DNA of 64,000 nucleotides from Helicobacter ganmani (GTDB lineage Bacteria > Campylobacterota > Campylobacteria > Campylobacterales > Helicobacteraceae): NCBI RefSeq assembly GCF_003364315.1, contig NZ_NXLS01000008.1:1-64000 (forward strand), in the 5' to 3' direction. The first letter of the stretch is position 1. The number at the start of each line of letters is the position of its first letter. Made by a program: the position numbers and the translations under genes. The notes under the pieces are model-generated. The model had not been told where the DNA came from and did no database searches. It saw only the letters and a program-made list of their open reading frames with translations. Shown here one piece after another: positions 55,441 through 64,000 of this stretch.

Positions 55441-55951
55441 TTGGCAACTCTTGCTCTAATAATTCCTTAAATGATTCTTGCGTGGCACTCTCCGATTCTA
55501 TGGAATAAGAATCCACCAATTTTGCATAACTATTACCCAAAATAACTAAATACCGCTTTTGATAAGCTTCAAACACAATCAACTTGCTATTTAACCCCAA
55601 AGTTGTAATAGATTGCACTTGCACGGCACTTGTTGAATTTTTTGCGTCAAACAATGCACCCAATACATTAGGTTTGGTAGCCTTGATTTGTGGGGAATTG
55701 AGGCGATTTTTCACATACCATAAAAAAATTAAAAGCCCAACTAAAATTAAAATCACACCAAAATATTGCAACATATTAATGCTTTCAAGCGGAGATTTTC
55801 CCATTTCAAAAGCGAATTCTGAAATCTTAGAATCCGACGACATTCCTTGCAATGAAGATTCTGCGTTCGCACTCTCTTCGCGCATTTGGCTTGCGTTTAG
55901 AATCACACCAAAAAAACATATTCCACACAAAAGTGCAAGCACTGCTCTCAT
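55427..55951 (-). CDS. fliO: FliO-like flagellar export component
   Basis: A 174-residue protein with a signal peptide, one membrane helix (YFGVILILVGLLIFLWYVKN) and a cytoplasmic domain with VQVQSITTLGLNSKLIVFEA and YLVILGNSYAKLVDSY, the pattern of FliO. FliO helps assemble the FliP ring of the flagellar export gate. HP0583, in the same position between tonB-like and fliN genes, has been described as FliO. The start overlaps the fliN stop by 4 bases. Confidence 0.78.
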   Translation of the reverse strand: MRAVLALLCGICFFGVILNASQMREESANAESSLQGMSSDSKISEFAFEMGKSPLESINMLQYFGVILILVGLLIFLWYVKNRLNSPQIKATKPNVLGALFDAKNSTSAVQVQSITTLGLNSKLIVFEAYQKRYLVILGNSYAKLVDSYSIESESATQESFKELLEQELPSEAK

Positions 55952-56307
55952 ACCGTGCCGATACTCTCTCGTGTTAGATAATAAACAATCGCATTAGAAT
56001 CAAGAATTTCATTTACGCGAATCGCGAGGTTTTTTTCATAAACCATTACTTCGCCCTTGCCGATGATTCGCCCATTAATATAAATCTCTACACTCTCTCC
56101 AGCAGGTTTTTGCAAGTCAATAATAGAGCCTTTCTCAAAGCGTAAAATATCCAACAGCGGCACTTTGGTAGAACCAAGCTCGGATTTAAAAATCACTCCC
56201 ATATCCAAAAGCCCGCTATAATTGTTTATAATCCCGTCTAAATACCGCACTAAATCTTCTTGTTTAGGGGCTTGGATTTTGGCTAATGTAAATTCATCTG
56301 CTGGCAT
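55948..56307 (-). CDS. fliN: Flagellar motor switch protein FliN
   Basis: A 119-residue FliN with a C-terminal SpoA (surface presentation of antigens) domain: SELGSTKVPLLDILRFEKGS, GESVEIYINGRIIGKGEVMV and YEKNLAIRVNEIL. FliN lies at the base of the C-ring and helps both switching and export-substrate docking. Adjacent FliO-like and CheX-like genes place it in a flagellar operon. Normal short FliN length. Confidence 0.93.
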   Translation of the reverse strand: MPADEFTLAKIQAPKQEDLVRYLDGIINNYSGLLDMGVIFKSELGSTKVPLLDILRFEKGSIIDLQKPAGESVEIYINGRIIGKGEVMVYEKNLAIRVNEILDSNAIVYYLTRESIGTV

Positions 56308-56316
56308 AACTTCCCT

Positions 56317-56730
56317 TTATCTATGCAAAAATAATGAGCATGGTGCGCCTTCAAGCGTAAAATCCAAATGATTATATTGTCTGTCTTGAAATTCACCATA
56401 ACCAAACACGCGCGGAGTTTTGATATTAAAACTTTTTCCCTCTTTAACTGCAAGCACTTTCCCAAGCCCAATCGTCAAGTTTGCCAACTCTTGTGAGAGG
56501 TCTTGCAAAGTCAAATCGTCTTTTGCATTTTCTCCAAATAATCCAAAAGATAGAATATTCAAAAACTCTTTAGAACTTACAAAAGTAACCGTTCCTTTGG
56601 TATCATCTCCAAAGATAAGATCAATGCTAGAGAGATAACCGCATAAAAGCTTATTATCACAACGTGTGGGGGTTTTCTCAAGCGTATCTTCTATGGCTTG
56701 GATAAATGCCTTTTCAATGATTCCTTTCAT
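56317..56730 (-). CDS. CheX/CheC-like protein, possible CheY-P phosphatase
   Basis: A 137-residue protein starting MKGIIEKAFIQAIEDTLEKT. The segment DLSQELANLTIGLGKVLAVK resembles the CheX/CheC active helix, in which a Glu and an Asn three residues apart (here in ELAN) dephosphorylate CheY-P. The end has HLDFTLEGAPCSLFLHR, also compatible. It lies 9 bases upstream of fliN, which supports a motor-related role. Homology is by motif only, so function is tentative. Confidence 0.6.
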   Translation of the reverse strand: MKGIIEKAFIQAIEDTLEKTPTRCDNKLLCGYLSSIDLIFGDDTKGTVTFVSSKEFLNILSFGLFGENAKDDLTLQDLSQELANLTIGLGKVLAVKEGKSFNIKTPRVFGYGEFQDRQYNHLDFTLEGAPCSLFLHR

Positions 56731-56863
56731 AAAAATGACCTTAATTTTAAGTTAAACAAAAATTATTAAAAATCATTATAGCTAAATTTTATTTATCTTT
56801 GCTGTAATTCTAATGGATTTAATAAGGATTTTTATTTAAAATTTTTTAAGATTATATAGCATA

Positions 56864-57853
56864 TCACAGCCACTTTGGATTTGCGGTGAAACTAACAAGT
56901 AGCCAAATCTTATAACTTGGAATCTCTAAAGATTGTTCAATTTTGTTACGAATCACATCTATTTCACCTGCACTCAATTTTGCATTTGCGTCTGTTACCA
57001 AAAGATTCACTTCAATCATAAAAAACCTTCCACTTTTTGCGACATGTGTATCATAATCCTCAAATCCATATTCTGCACTTAAATTTTCCATAACTTCTGT
57101 AATTTTATCATCTAATTCTTGAGGAGCAATCATCATCAAATCTTTAAGATTTGCAATAAAAATCTTAACAGGTGTGAAAGCCAAAAACACACTTAATAGC
57201 ACAAGCAAAATCGGGTCAATATAACGCGTCAAAGATTCTTGTTGTTCTGGGTCAAACAGCACAATCGCCCCAAAAGCAAACAACGCTCCAAGATATAAAA
57301 CACAATCAATTTTCCACTCTACATTATCCACACCAATAAGTTCAGAATCTAGTCGTTTAGCATAAAATCGCGTAAAAACAAAAATAATCAAGCAAAGCAC
57401 AAAAGCACAAAATGTGTAAATTGCCGCTCCATTAATTTGTAAAGTATATCCCCCACTCAAAATATCCTCTATTCCGCCTATTAGAGCATAAATACAAACG
57501 ATGATGAGAATCAAACTCTTAAAAAGATTCACCATAGGTTCAAAACGAACATAACCATATTGAAACACATCATCATCTTCACGATAAATAAAGCGTGAGG
57601 TAATCACACTCAAAAGTCCCAATCCTACTGAAACAAGCGCGATGATTCCATCAAATACGATTGCCGAGCTTTTAAATCCGAGCCCAAAGGCGATTCCCAA
57701 AATTGCCAACAATAAGGCACTATACATAGAAACTTTTAAGACAAATTGTTCTTGTTGATTGTTTGCTAGCAAAGATTGCTGTGTTTGTAAAGGCTGCAAA
57801 AATTTTTGACGCACTTTTCTACCATAATTACTCGTTGGGATTCTCAATTTCAT
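56864..57853 (-). CDS. Divergent CDF-like membrane protein lacking the usual metal site
   Basis: A 329-residue protein with six hydrophobic segments and a CDF-like C-terminal domain (DDKITEVMENLSAEYGFEDY, then SGRFFMIEVNLLV). The first metal motif reads FDGIIALVSVG, keeping one Asp but not the second of D-x3-D, and the helix V motif reads NVEWKIDCVLYLG without the usual His. It may still be a transporter with altered metal ligands or a non-metal relative; COG3965-type CDFs are divergent in this way. The ATG at 57853 was chosen; an in-frame start 13 codons earlier lacks a ribosome site. Confidence 0.72.
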   Translation of the reverse strand: MKLRIPTSNYGRKVRQKFLQPLQTQQSLLANNQQEQFVLKVSMYSALLLAILGIAFGLGFKSSAIVFDGIIALVSVGLGLLSVITSRFIYREDDDVFQYGYVRFEPMVNLFKSLILIIVCIYALIGGIEDILSGGYTLQINGAAIYTFCAFVLCLIIFVFTRFYAKRLDSELIGVDNVEWKIDCVLYLGALFAFGAIVLFDPEQQESLTRYIDPILLVLLSVFLAFTPVKIFIANLKDLMMIAPQELDDKITEVMENLSAEYGFEDYDTHVAKSGRFFMIEVNLLVTDANAKLSAGEIDVIRNKIEQSLEIPSYKIWLLVSFTANPKWL

Positions 57854-57974
57854 CAGCAAAACCTCTGTAAATTTGGCAAAATTATAACGCATTTTAAGAT
57901 TCTACAACAAAATCCCTCTTTTTAAATTCTAAGGAATGTTTTTGGCTTGTCAAAATTACAGATTTTCAAGTGTA

Positions 57975-58021
57975 AGCAAATCACTTCGCGGAATGCGCTT
58001 TAGCTTCGCCTCGCAAGGACG
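57975..58021 (-). repeat. Dispersed palindromic repeat, degenerate copy 4
   Basis: Read leftward it has GTCCTTGCGAGGCGAAGC, then a degenerate half ending near GATTTGC. It lies in the 259-base gap between the CDF-like gene and pstS. Confidence 0.45.
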
Positions 58022-58073
58022 AGAAATTAAAATTTATTTAACCAAAAATAGTAATCTTTAAAGATAATTTTGC

Positions 58074-58079
58074 TAGGAT
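58074..58079 (+). promoter_or_regulatory. Possible pstS promoter -10 (extended, TGCTAGGAT)
   Basis: TAGGAT preceded by TG at extended -10 spacing, 34 bases before the pstS ATG. No Pho-box repeat was recognised upstream, though a phosphate-responsive operator would be expected near here. Confidence 0.4.
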
Positions 58080-58112
58080 TGCGACTTTAAATCTCACAAT
58101 AAGGAATCAATT

Positions 58113-58997
58113 ATGCTAAAAGTCTCTACACTTTTATCTGCTTCAGTTTTGTTGCTCACATTTGGTGCATTTACCGGTTGTGGGTCTAATTCTAAAGATT
58201 CTTCGGAATCTAGCGCGACAAATGCTTCAAGCGAAAGCTTAGCCGTCTTTGCCAAAGAGCAAGGCAAGATAGATATTGCAGGAGGCACTGCGCATATCCC
58301 AGTAATGAAAAAGGCGGCAGAAGCAATTATGTCGTTTAACCCTAACATCGCCATTAGCATTACAGGGGGTGGCACAGGTGCTGGAATCACAAAAGTTGGC
58401 GAGGGCTTGGTTCAGATTGGTAATACCGGACGCGCACTAAAACCCCAAGAAATTGAAAAATATCAGTTGGTTTCTTTTCCTTTTGCAGTAGATGGAGTTG
58501 CCATTGCGGTGCATAAAGAAAACCCTCTCTCTAATCTCACCAAAGAGCAAGTAAGCCGAATTTTCAGCGGGGAAGTCAAAAATTGGAATGAGCTAGGAGG
58601 CAATGAGGGCGTAATTAACCTCTATGTGCGTGAAGATGGAAGCGGCACACGCGATACTTTTGAATCCAAAGGCTTAAACAAAGGTATAGAGATTCCACAA
58701 ACTGCAAATGTCGTCAGCTCCAATGGTGCGATGAAAATTGCTCTTGCACAAGATAAAAATGCGATTGGTTATGTCGGAATCGGACATTTGGATTCAAGCA
58801 TTAAAGGAATCGCATTTGAAAATATTGAACCCACTCAAGAAAAGACAAAAGAAGGTTCTTATCAAATCAGCCGCCTTCTCTATATGAATACAAAAGGTGA
58901 ACCACAAGGACTAACTAAGCTTTTTGTGGATTATATTTATTCTAGTGATGGCGCAAAGTTTATTGAACAATCCGGCTATATCCCGCTTCCAAAATGA
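58113..58997 (+). CDS. pstS: Phosphate-binding lipoprotein PstS
   Basis: The periplasmic phosphate receptor of the Pst ABC importer, 294 residues. A lipobox (FTGC near residue 23) shows it is a lipoprotein. Phosphate-binding segments: GGTAHIPVMKKAAEAIM, SITGGGTGAGITKVGEG and REDGSGTRDTFESKG, the last being the strongest family mark. First gene of a complete pstSCAB operon; stop overlaps the pstC start by 4 bases. Confidence 0.95.
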   Translation: MLKVSTLLSASVLLLTFGAFTGCGSNSKDSSESSATNASSESLAVFAKEQGKIDIAGGTAHIPVMKKAAEAIMSFNPNIAISITGGGTGAGITKVGEGLVQIGNTGRALKPQEIEKYQLVSFPFAVDGVAIAVHKENPLSNLTKEQVSRIFSGEVKNWNELGGNEGVINLYVREDGSGTRDTFESKGLNKGIEIPQTANVVSSNGAMKIALAQDKNAIGYVGIGHLDSSIKGIAFENIEPTQEKTKEGSYQISRLLYMNTKGEPQGLTKLFVDYIYSSDGAKFIEQSGYIPLPK

Positions 58998-59833
58998 AAC
59001 TTGTCGCAATATTTGCGACAATCATAGCATTAAGCGGAATCTGCCTACTTTTTCTTGTGATTGGTGGGTTTGGACTACAAACACTTGCTTCCAATCCTAG
59101 CTTGACACTTCACTTTAGTTGGAATCCCAAAGCCAATGAATTTGGGGTTTTGACAATGTTTGTTAATTCACTGATTCTAAGCTTTAGCACATTGCTTGTT
59201 GCATTTCCTTGTAGTTTAGCCATCGTCTGCGTTCTCATCTTGCCGATGAAATCCAAAGCAACCAAGCTTTTGCAGAGTATTTTAAACTTTCTTGTGCGTT
59301 TTATGGGTTCTATTCCCACCGTGCTTTACGCCTTTGGTGCATTGTTTTTACTCGTTCCACTCTTAAGAGAGGCTTTTAGCGGAAGCGGGAGAAATCTGTT
59401 AGCCTGTATTTGTGTCTTGAGTCTCGTGATTCTACCCACAATGGTTTTGCTTTTAGAATCTGGACTTAAAAAACCTTTTTCAAATCAGTATTTAAACGCT
59501 CTCTCGCTTGGATTGCACAACTTTGAAACTTTTTATTTTATCGTGATTCCAAAGGCTAAAGGTGTGCTTATAGGTGCATTTTTACTAGGCTTTGGAAGAG
59601 CCTTTGGTGATACAATGATTGCGCTAATGCTTTCCTCTAATGCCTTGAATTTTGCCACTTCACTTTTTGACCCTTTGCGTGTTTTGAGTGCGCATATCGC
59701 ACTTATCACCGCGAATGAGAGTATCGGGGAGGCGTATAATGCACTTTTTGTTTCTGGATTTTTGCTGATTGTTTCCAATGCACTTTTAGCCCTTTTTGCA
59801 CGTGGCATTTTGCATAAATCCAACTCACTTTAG
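58994..59833 (+). CDS. pstC: Phosphate ABC transporter permease PstC
   Basis: A 279-residue permease with about six membrane helices and the binding-protein-dependent transport loop (LGLHNFETFYFIVIPKAKGV ... GFGRAFGDTMIALMLS), the EAA-like contact with PstB. SIPTVLYAFGALFLLVPLL resembles the PstC/PstA core. It pairs with PstA to form the channel. Overlaps pstS by 4 bases and ends 9 bases before pstA. Confidence 0.92.
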   Translation: MKLVAIFATIIALSGICLLFLVIGGFGLQTLASNPSLTLHFSWNPKANEFGVLTMFVNSLILSFSTLLVAFPCSLAIVCVLILPMKSKATKLLQSILNFLVRFMGSIPTVLYAFGALFLLVPLLREAFSGSGRNLLACICVLSLVILPTMVLLLESGLKKPFSNQYLNALSLGLHNFETFYFIVIPKAKGVLIGAFLLGFGRAFGDTMIALMLSSNALNFATSLFDPLRVLSAHIALITANESIGEAYNALFVSGFLLIVSNALLALFARGILHKSNSL

Positions 59834-59842
59834 GATTCTACA

Positions 59843-60721
59843 ATGAAACGTAAAATCGCAAATGTCTTTTATCTCTTAAGTCTCTTGAGTTCTACTTGCG
59901 TTGTCTTGGTTGTTTGCTCTCTTTTGCTTTGGGTATTTTGGCGTGGAATCTCTGTGTTAGATTTACAACTCTTTTTTGGCAATACCGCACCTCTTAGTGC
60001 GATTTTGGGTAAAGCAGCAGTGTTTAATGGAATCTTTCCTGCAATTCTTGGGACTTTATGGCTTGTGATTTTAAGCCTCTTATTTGCGATTATTCCCGGA
60101 ATTGGCTGTGGAATCTATCTTGCCTATTATGCCAATGCTTTTGAAAAGTGGTTTTTAAACACAATGGTAGATATTCTTGCAGGGATTCCATCGGTGATTA
60201 TGGGGCTATTTGGATTCTTAAGCATTTTGTGGCTTAAAAATCACTTGCTACCAGAGGCAAACAGCTGCCTACTCCTTGCAGCTTGTTGTCTTGCTTTGCT
60301 TGTTTTGCCTACACTCATTGCTACAACCAAAGAAGCTCTTTTATCTGTGCCGCAAGACTTAATGCTCAATGCTTTGGGCTTAGGTTTGCCTAAAGGCAAG
60401 ATTCTGTGGTATTTTTTGCTCCCTGAAGCAAGAAATGGAATCCTAAGCGGTGCAATCTTAGCACTTGGTAGAGTAGCAGAAGACACCGCTGTGGTGATGT
60501 TTGTCGGTGCAGTGGCAAATGCAGGATTGCCCAATGGGCTTTTAGGCAAATTTGAATCCTTGTCGTTTTATATCTATTACAACTCTCAAAACTATCAGAC
60601 ACAAGGAGAGCTACAAAACGCAATGGGAGCAAGCCTAGTGCTACTTTTCCTATGCGGATTTTTGTTGCTTCTAGGTGGAATCTTAAAAGGAATTGCAAAA
60701 AGGAACTCTAATGATTCTTGA
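59843..60721 (+). CDS. pstA: Phosphate ABC transporter permease PstA
   Basis: A 292-residue second permease subunit. Typical stretches are GIGCGIYLAYYANAFEKWFL, VDILAGIPSVIMGLFGFLSI and the cytoplasmic loop ALGLGLPKGKILWYFLLPEA followed by LALGRVAEDTAVVMFVG. With PstC it forms the transmembrane path for phosphate. Its end overlaps the pstB start by 11 bases. Confidence 0.93.
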   Translation: MKRKIANVFYLLSLLSSTCVVLVVCSLLLWVFWRGISVLDLQLFFGNTAPLSAILGKAAVFNGIFPAILGTLWLVILSLLFAIIPGIGCGIYLAYYANAFEKWFLNTMVDILAGIPSVIMGLFGFLSILWLKNHLLPEANSCLLLAACCLALLVLPTLIATTKEALLSVPQDLMLNALGLGLPKGKILWYFLLPEARNGILSGAILALGRVAEDTAVVMFVGAVANAGLPNGLLGKFESLSFYIYYNSQNYQTQGELQNAMGASLVLLFLCGFLLLLGGILKGIAKRNSNDS

Positions 60722-61445
60722 AATGAAAAATTTAGGTGTGCGCTTTGGGGAGAAGCAGATTTTCTCTAACCTCAACTTGCAAATCAAACCTTATGGAATT
60801 TTTACGCTTTTAGGTGCTTCAGGTTGCGGTAAAAGCACTTTTTTACGCTGCATTAATCGGCTTTGTGAAGAAATGGGTGGGGAGATTATGGGCGAAATTT
60901 TACTAGATTTGGATTCTACTTCTATGCAAAACATTCAGAGGATTCCACTAGAGATTTTGCGCAAAAATGTCGGTATGCTTTTTCAAACACCCCAACCTTT
61001 TAATCTAAGTATTGAAAAAAACTTGAGTTTGCCCCTCTCCTTATTGACAAACCTAGATAAACACGCAATTCAAGCTAAGATTTGCGAATCTTTGCAACAA
61101 GTAGGTCTTTGGAATAATCTGAAAAATCGTTTGCGAGAAAATGCTTTGCGACTTTCTGGGGGTGAACAACAAAGACTACTTTTAGCTAGAGTCCTAAGCC
61201 TAGAGCCAAAAATCTTGCTTTTAGATGAACCCACAAGTGCGCTAGATTTATATTCCCAAAATATCATTGAAGAATTATTGATTGAAATTGCTCACACGCA
61301 TACCTTAATAATGGTTTCACATAATATTGACCAAGCATTAAGAATCGCGGATTCTCTAGCGGTAATGCAAACACAAAAAGGAAATAGCAACTTCTTAAAA
61401 GTTCCCAAAGATAAAGCAGCACTAGAAACTGCTTTGAAAATATAA
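60711..61445 (+). CDS. pstB: Phosphate ABC transporter ATPase PstB
   Basis: The 244-residue ATPase has Walker A LLGASGCGKSTFLRCINRL, a Q-loop in MLFQTPQPFNLSI, signature LSGGEQQRLLLARVL, Walker B ILLLDEPTSALD and the switch histidine in IMVSHN. It powers phosphate import. The start at 60711 is chosen for the ribosome site AAAAAGGA; an in-frame start six codons earlier is less likely. No phoU or phosRS-like gene follows within the window. Confidence 0.95.
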   Translation: MILEMKNLGVRFGEKQIFSNLNLQIKPYGIFTLLGASGCGKSTFLRCINRLCEEMGGEIMGEILLDLDSTSMQNIQRIPLEILRKNVGMLFQTPQPFNLSIEKNLSLPLSLLTNLDKHAIQAKICESLQQVGLWNNLKNRLRENALRLSGGEQQRLLLARVLSLEPKILLLDEPTSALDLYSQNIIEELLIEIAHTHTLIMVSHNIDQALRIADSLAVMQTQKGNSNFLKVPKDKAALETALKI

Positions 61446-61511
61446 AATTATTTAGAAAATGGTATAGAAACAAAATTTTTGAACTTTATTAAATTTCTAA
61501 AATATTTTTGG

Positions 61512-61517
61512 TATAAT
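61512..61517 (+). promoter_or_regulatory. Promoter -10 (extended, TGGTATAAT) of the chemoreceptor gene
   Basis: A perfect TATAAT with TG at extended position, 51 bases before the start codon, and a full AAAGGAGG ribosome site ahead of the ATG. No sigma-54 or sigma-28 signature seen. Confidence 0.55.
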
Positions 61518-61568
61518 TCCAATCTTTCAAAAAACTTAAATATTCAATTCTAAAAGGAGGTTAGGTAT

Positions 61569-63680
61569 ATGGATTTTTTCAGAAACCTTAAACTGCAAAC
61601 TAAGCTTAATAGCGTAATTGCCATAATTTTTATTGTTGGTATCATTATTTTAAGTTTAATTGTTACAAATCGCGTCAGTGAAAATATGCAACGCAATGCA
61701 AAAGACATTGTTGAGAAGTCCTCTCAAAGTTATGCCGACCATATCAAGGGAATTTCAGAAGAATTAATTACCATCACGCGGGGGAGTTCTTCAATCCTCA
61801 ATCACATTTTTGAAACTGCAGAAATTAGAGATTTAAGCTTTCAGAGGATTTATAATGTTGTAGAGGGAGTTTTTGATAGTTCCTCTAATGCAAATTATGG
61901 ATTTCTCTATCTCAAAAACGCCCCTGCTCACTTCAGAGAGAATCCTTTACACATTACTCCAAGTGGTGAGTTTTTTATGATGCTTTATGACGAAGACACT
62001 TCCAAAAAGGGGGGGATTACCTCTAAGCAAGCAAGAGACACTTTCCCACAACTCGCAAGTATTCAAGATGCATTACGAGAGGGTAAATATGGTAGCAATC
62101 GGGTATTTTTTGGTAAAACAAGAAAATTCCAAATCGGCGAAGATAATTTTATTGGAACAGGGCTAGTTATGCCCCTATTTGATAGTAGAAAACAAATTAT
62201 AGGTGCAATAGGCTTTATCTTCAATTTTGAAACAATAGCAGCATATCTAAATGACCCAGACCAAAGCGTATTTGAACAAGATATAAGACTACTCCTAGAT
62301 AATGATGGGTTAATTATTTCATTTCCGGATTCCAATCAACTCTTAAAACAAATTCAAGATGTGAATCCTACTCCCGGTGCGCAAAGCCTCATTAACGCAA
62401 TCAAGGATCATCAAGATGGCATCTACGACTACACAGACACTCACGGCAATTCCAGCTTTGCAAGTTTAGAAAACTTCTCCGTTGCAGATAATGAAGCAAG
62501 TTTTGCCGTAGTAACAACCGCACCCAAAAATTCCGTATTAGCCCCTCTTTATCATTTGCAATACACGATTGGCATCGCTTCATTAATCTTTATTGTTGTA
62601 GCAATGGGATTAATCTATTGGTATATTAAAGTCAATTTGGGGAATCGTCTGCCTATGTTGGTAAAAACTCTTGTTGCTTTCTTCCGATTCATCAACCACG
62701 AAAGCAAGGAGACTCAATTCATCAAAATCAATGCGAATGATGAGTTAGGAATTATGGGCAAACTTATCAATGACAACATTAAGAGAACACAAGATTCTTT
62801 AAGAATTGACGAAGAAGCAATTGAGCAATCTGCTCAAACCGCTAAAGCCATTGAAAATGGAGATTTAACGGCAAGAATCGTCAAGCAACCTGCCAATCCG
62901 CAATTAGTAGAGCTTAAAAATGTGCTAAATAATATGTTAGATGTTTTACAAAACAAAGTGGGAAGTGATATGAATGAAATCCATCGTGTCTTTGAATCCT
63001 ATAAAACCCTTGATTTTACAACAGAAGTAAAAGATGCAAAAGGTAGTGTAGAAATCACAACTAATACTTTAGGAGAGGAAATCCGCCAAATGCTAACGGC
63101 TAGTGCAGGGTTCGCACAAAATCTCTCTGCACAATCTTCCGAGCTAGAGAAATTTATGACCAGACTAACCGAAGGCTCACAAACTCAAGCAAGCTCTCTC
63201 CAACAATCTGCTGCAGCCGTAGAAGAGATTAACCAATCTATGGAAAATGTTAGCAACAAGACAAGTGATGCAACAAGACAAGCTGAAGATATTAAAGGAA
63301 TCGTAGGCGTGATTAAAGACATTGCAGACCAAACCAATCTTTTAGCCCTTAATGCAGCCATTGAAGCAGCAAGAGCAGGAGAACACGGAAGAGGATTTGC
63401 TGTTGTCGCCGATGAAGTGCGAAAACTAGCAGAAAGAACAGGAAAATCACTTGGCGAAATTGAAGCAAATGTGAATGTGCTAGTGCAAAATGTAAGCGAA
63501 ATGAGTGAATCCATTAAAGAGCAAAGTTTAGGGATTTCACAAATCAATGAAGCGATTGTCCAACTAGAGACCGTTACAAATGAAAATGTTGAAGTCGCCA
63601 ATATGACGAATGATATAACCAAAAATGTTAATGATATTGCACAAAACATCTTAAACGATGTGCATAAAAAGAAATTTTAA
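61569..63680 (+). CDS. Methyl-accepting chemotaxis protein with periplasmic sensor domain
   Basis: A 703-residue chemoreceptor. An N-terminal membrane helix ([20 protein letters not shown]) and a second at about residues 335-355 ([20 protein letters not shown]) bracket a periplasmic domain of about 300 residues, probably double Cache. A HAMP-like and helical region follows, and the signalling hairpin tip [20 protein letters not shown], then [18 protein letters not shown], is canonical. No C-terminal pentapeptide tether for CheR/CheB is seen. Ligand unknown. Confidence 0.92.
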   Translation: MDFFRNLKLQTKLNSVIAIIFIVGIIILSLIVTNRVSENMQRNAKDIVEKSSQSYADHIKGISEELITITRGSSSILNHIFETAEIRDLSFQRIYNVVEGVFDSSSNANYGFLYLKNAPAHFRENPLHITPSGEFFMMLYDEDTSKKGGITSKQARDTFPQLASIQDALREGKYGSNRVFFGKTRKFQIGEDNFIGTGLVMPLFDSRKQIIGAIGFIFNFETIAAYLNDPDQSVFEQDIRLLLDNDGLIISFPDSNQLLKQIQDVNPTPGAQSLINAIKDHQDGIYDYTDTHGNSSFASLENFSVADNEASFAVVTTAPKNSVLAPLYHLQYTIGIASLIFIVVAMGLIYWYIKVNLGNRLPMLVKTLVAFFRFINHESKETQFIKINANDELGIMGKLINDNIKRTQDSLRIDEEAIEQSAQTAKAIENGDLTARIVKQPANPQLVELKNVLNNMLDVLQNKVGSDMNEIHRVFESYKTLDFTTEVKDAKGSVEITTNTLGEEIRQMLTASAGFAQNLSAQSSELEKFMTRLTEGSQTQASSLQQSAAAVEEINQSMENVSNKTSDATRQAEDIKGIVGVIKDIADQTNLLALNAAIEAARAGEHGRGFAVVADEVRKLAERTGKSLGEIEANVNVLVQNVSEMSESIKEQSLGISQINEAIVQLETVTNENVEVANMTNDITKNVNDIAQNILNDVHKKKF

Positions 63681-63771
63681 TCCTCTTAATGAATCTCTGG
63701 AATCGCACCCGCGATTCTACGATTCTATTTCGTTATTTTAACCCAAAATAAACAGCAGATTCTATTCCTTT

Positions 63772-63830
63772 GTCCTTGCGAGAAAATTGCAAGATTTTTG
63801 CAACAATGCAAACTTGCTACTTCGTTTTTA
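63772..63830 (+). repeat. Dispersed palindromic repeat, degenerate copy 5
   Basis: Begins GTCCTTGCGAG with a centre AAAAT-TGCAAG-ATTTT, then a degenerate distal half. It lies between the chemoreceptor and mnmG; no gene is seen in the 220-base gap. Confidence 0.45.
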
Positions 63831-63866
63831 CCCATAAGAATAAATCCCAAACGACTCATTATTGGC

Positions 63867-63872
63867 TATAAT
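63867..63872 (+). promoter_or_regulatory. -10 box (TATAAT) before mnmG
   Basis: TATAAT 28 bases before the mnmG start, with AAGGAAGAG as ribosome site. Confidence 0.5.
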
Positions 63873-63899
63873 TGCAAAATTTAAACTTCAAGGAAGAGA

Positions 63900-64000
63900 A
63901 TGGAATATGATGTTATCGTAGTGGGCGGGGGACACGCAGGAATTGAATCTAGCTTAATTGCTGCAAAAATGGGTTGTAAAACTTTGCTAATTACTATGCT
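63900..64000 (+). CDS. mnmG: tRNA uridine-5-carboxymethylaminomethyl modification enzyme MnmG, 5' end
   Basis: The first 33 codons read [20 protein letters not shown] and continue [13 protein letters not shown], the FAD-binding start characteristic of MnmG (GidA), which with MnmE modifies the wobble uridine of several tRNAs. The gene runs past the window end. ATG at 63900 follows AAGGAAGAG. Confidence 0.92.
   Translation, partial: MEYDVIVVGGGHAGIESSLIAAKMGCKTLLITM

Overview
The window looks like chromosome from an enterohepatic-type Helicobacter (Campylobacterota), low in GC. Evidence: rpoB and rpoC are one fused reading frame of about 2,880 codons, as in Helicobacter and Wolinella; the translation/transcription operon (tRNAs-tuf-rpmG-trnW-secE-nusG-rplKAJL-rpoBC-rpsL-rpsG-fusA) has the order usual for the group; the M23 peptidase-minC-lpxC, rny-cyclo-ligase and fliN-fliO neighbourhoods match it; and surface-glycan genes carry long G/C tracts. 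A complete pstSCAB operon and the pseudaminic-acid gene next to a phase-variable gene argue against H. pylori itself. Species is not determined.

Layout. 0-1.2 kb: end of a surface-glycan region (a truncated gene with a homopolymer in its promoter, then pseI). 1.2-11.1 kb: housekeeping (lipoprotein, tRNA-Asn, YebC, thioredoxin, cell-wall peptidase, minC, lpxC, TsaB-like, CDF transporter, AAA+ ATPase, NSS transporter). 11.2-14.1 kb: a YedE-TusA-cysteine desulfurase-DUF3343 set, probably for sulfur/selenium trafficking. 14.1-18.2 kb: an Hcp-like Sel1 protein, glmS, galE, with palindromic repeats in the gaps. 18.5-36.3 kb: a phase-variable methyltransferase (frame OFF here) inserted behind the large fusA-to-tRNA operon, which is driven from a near-consensus promoter at about 36.28 kb. 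36.3-41.4 kb: TonB-dependent receptor, membrane protein, 5-formyl-THF cyclo-ligase, RNase Y.

41.6-54.5 kb is the most interesting part: a locus for a dTDP-activated 3-amino-3,6-dideoxyhexose (rfbA, rfbB, two FdtA-type ketoisomerases, an FdtB-type aminotransferase) with several possible acyl donors and transferases (sugar N-formyltransferase, two hexapeptide acyltransferases, a GNAT, and an ACP/AMP-ligase/ketoreductase trio), two glycosyltransferases and a SPASM-type radical SAM protein. Seven or more genes carry G/C tracts of 9-13. In five or six of them the tract sits just past the natural C-terminus; for the four I checked codon by codon on G-tracts, both alternative frames stop within a few codons, while the present frame runs on to the start of the next gene. 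This suggests that slippage tunes C-terminal tails and translational coupling to the downstream gene. One acyltransferase is OFF by a tract shift. Remnants of a TarI/IspD-like cytidylyltransferase and of a CDP-glycerol phosphotransferase-like gene suggest an older polyol-phosphate glycan pathway has decayed here.

54.6-64 kb: TonB-like protein, FliO-like, FliN, a CheX-like protein, a divergent CDF protein, pstSCAB, a chemoreceptor and the start of mnmG. All functional calls are from sequence reading and family knowledge; no database search was run.
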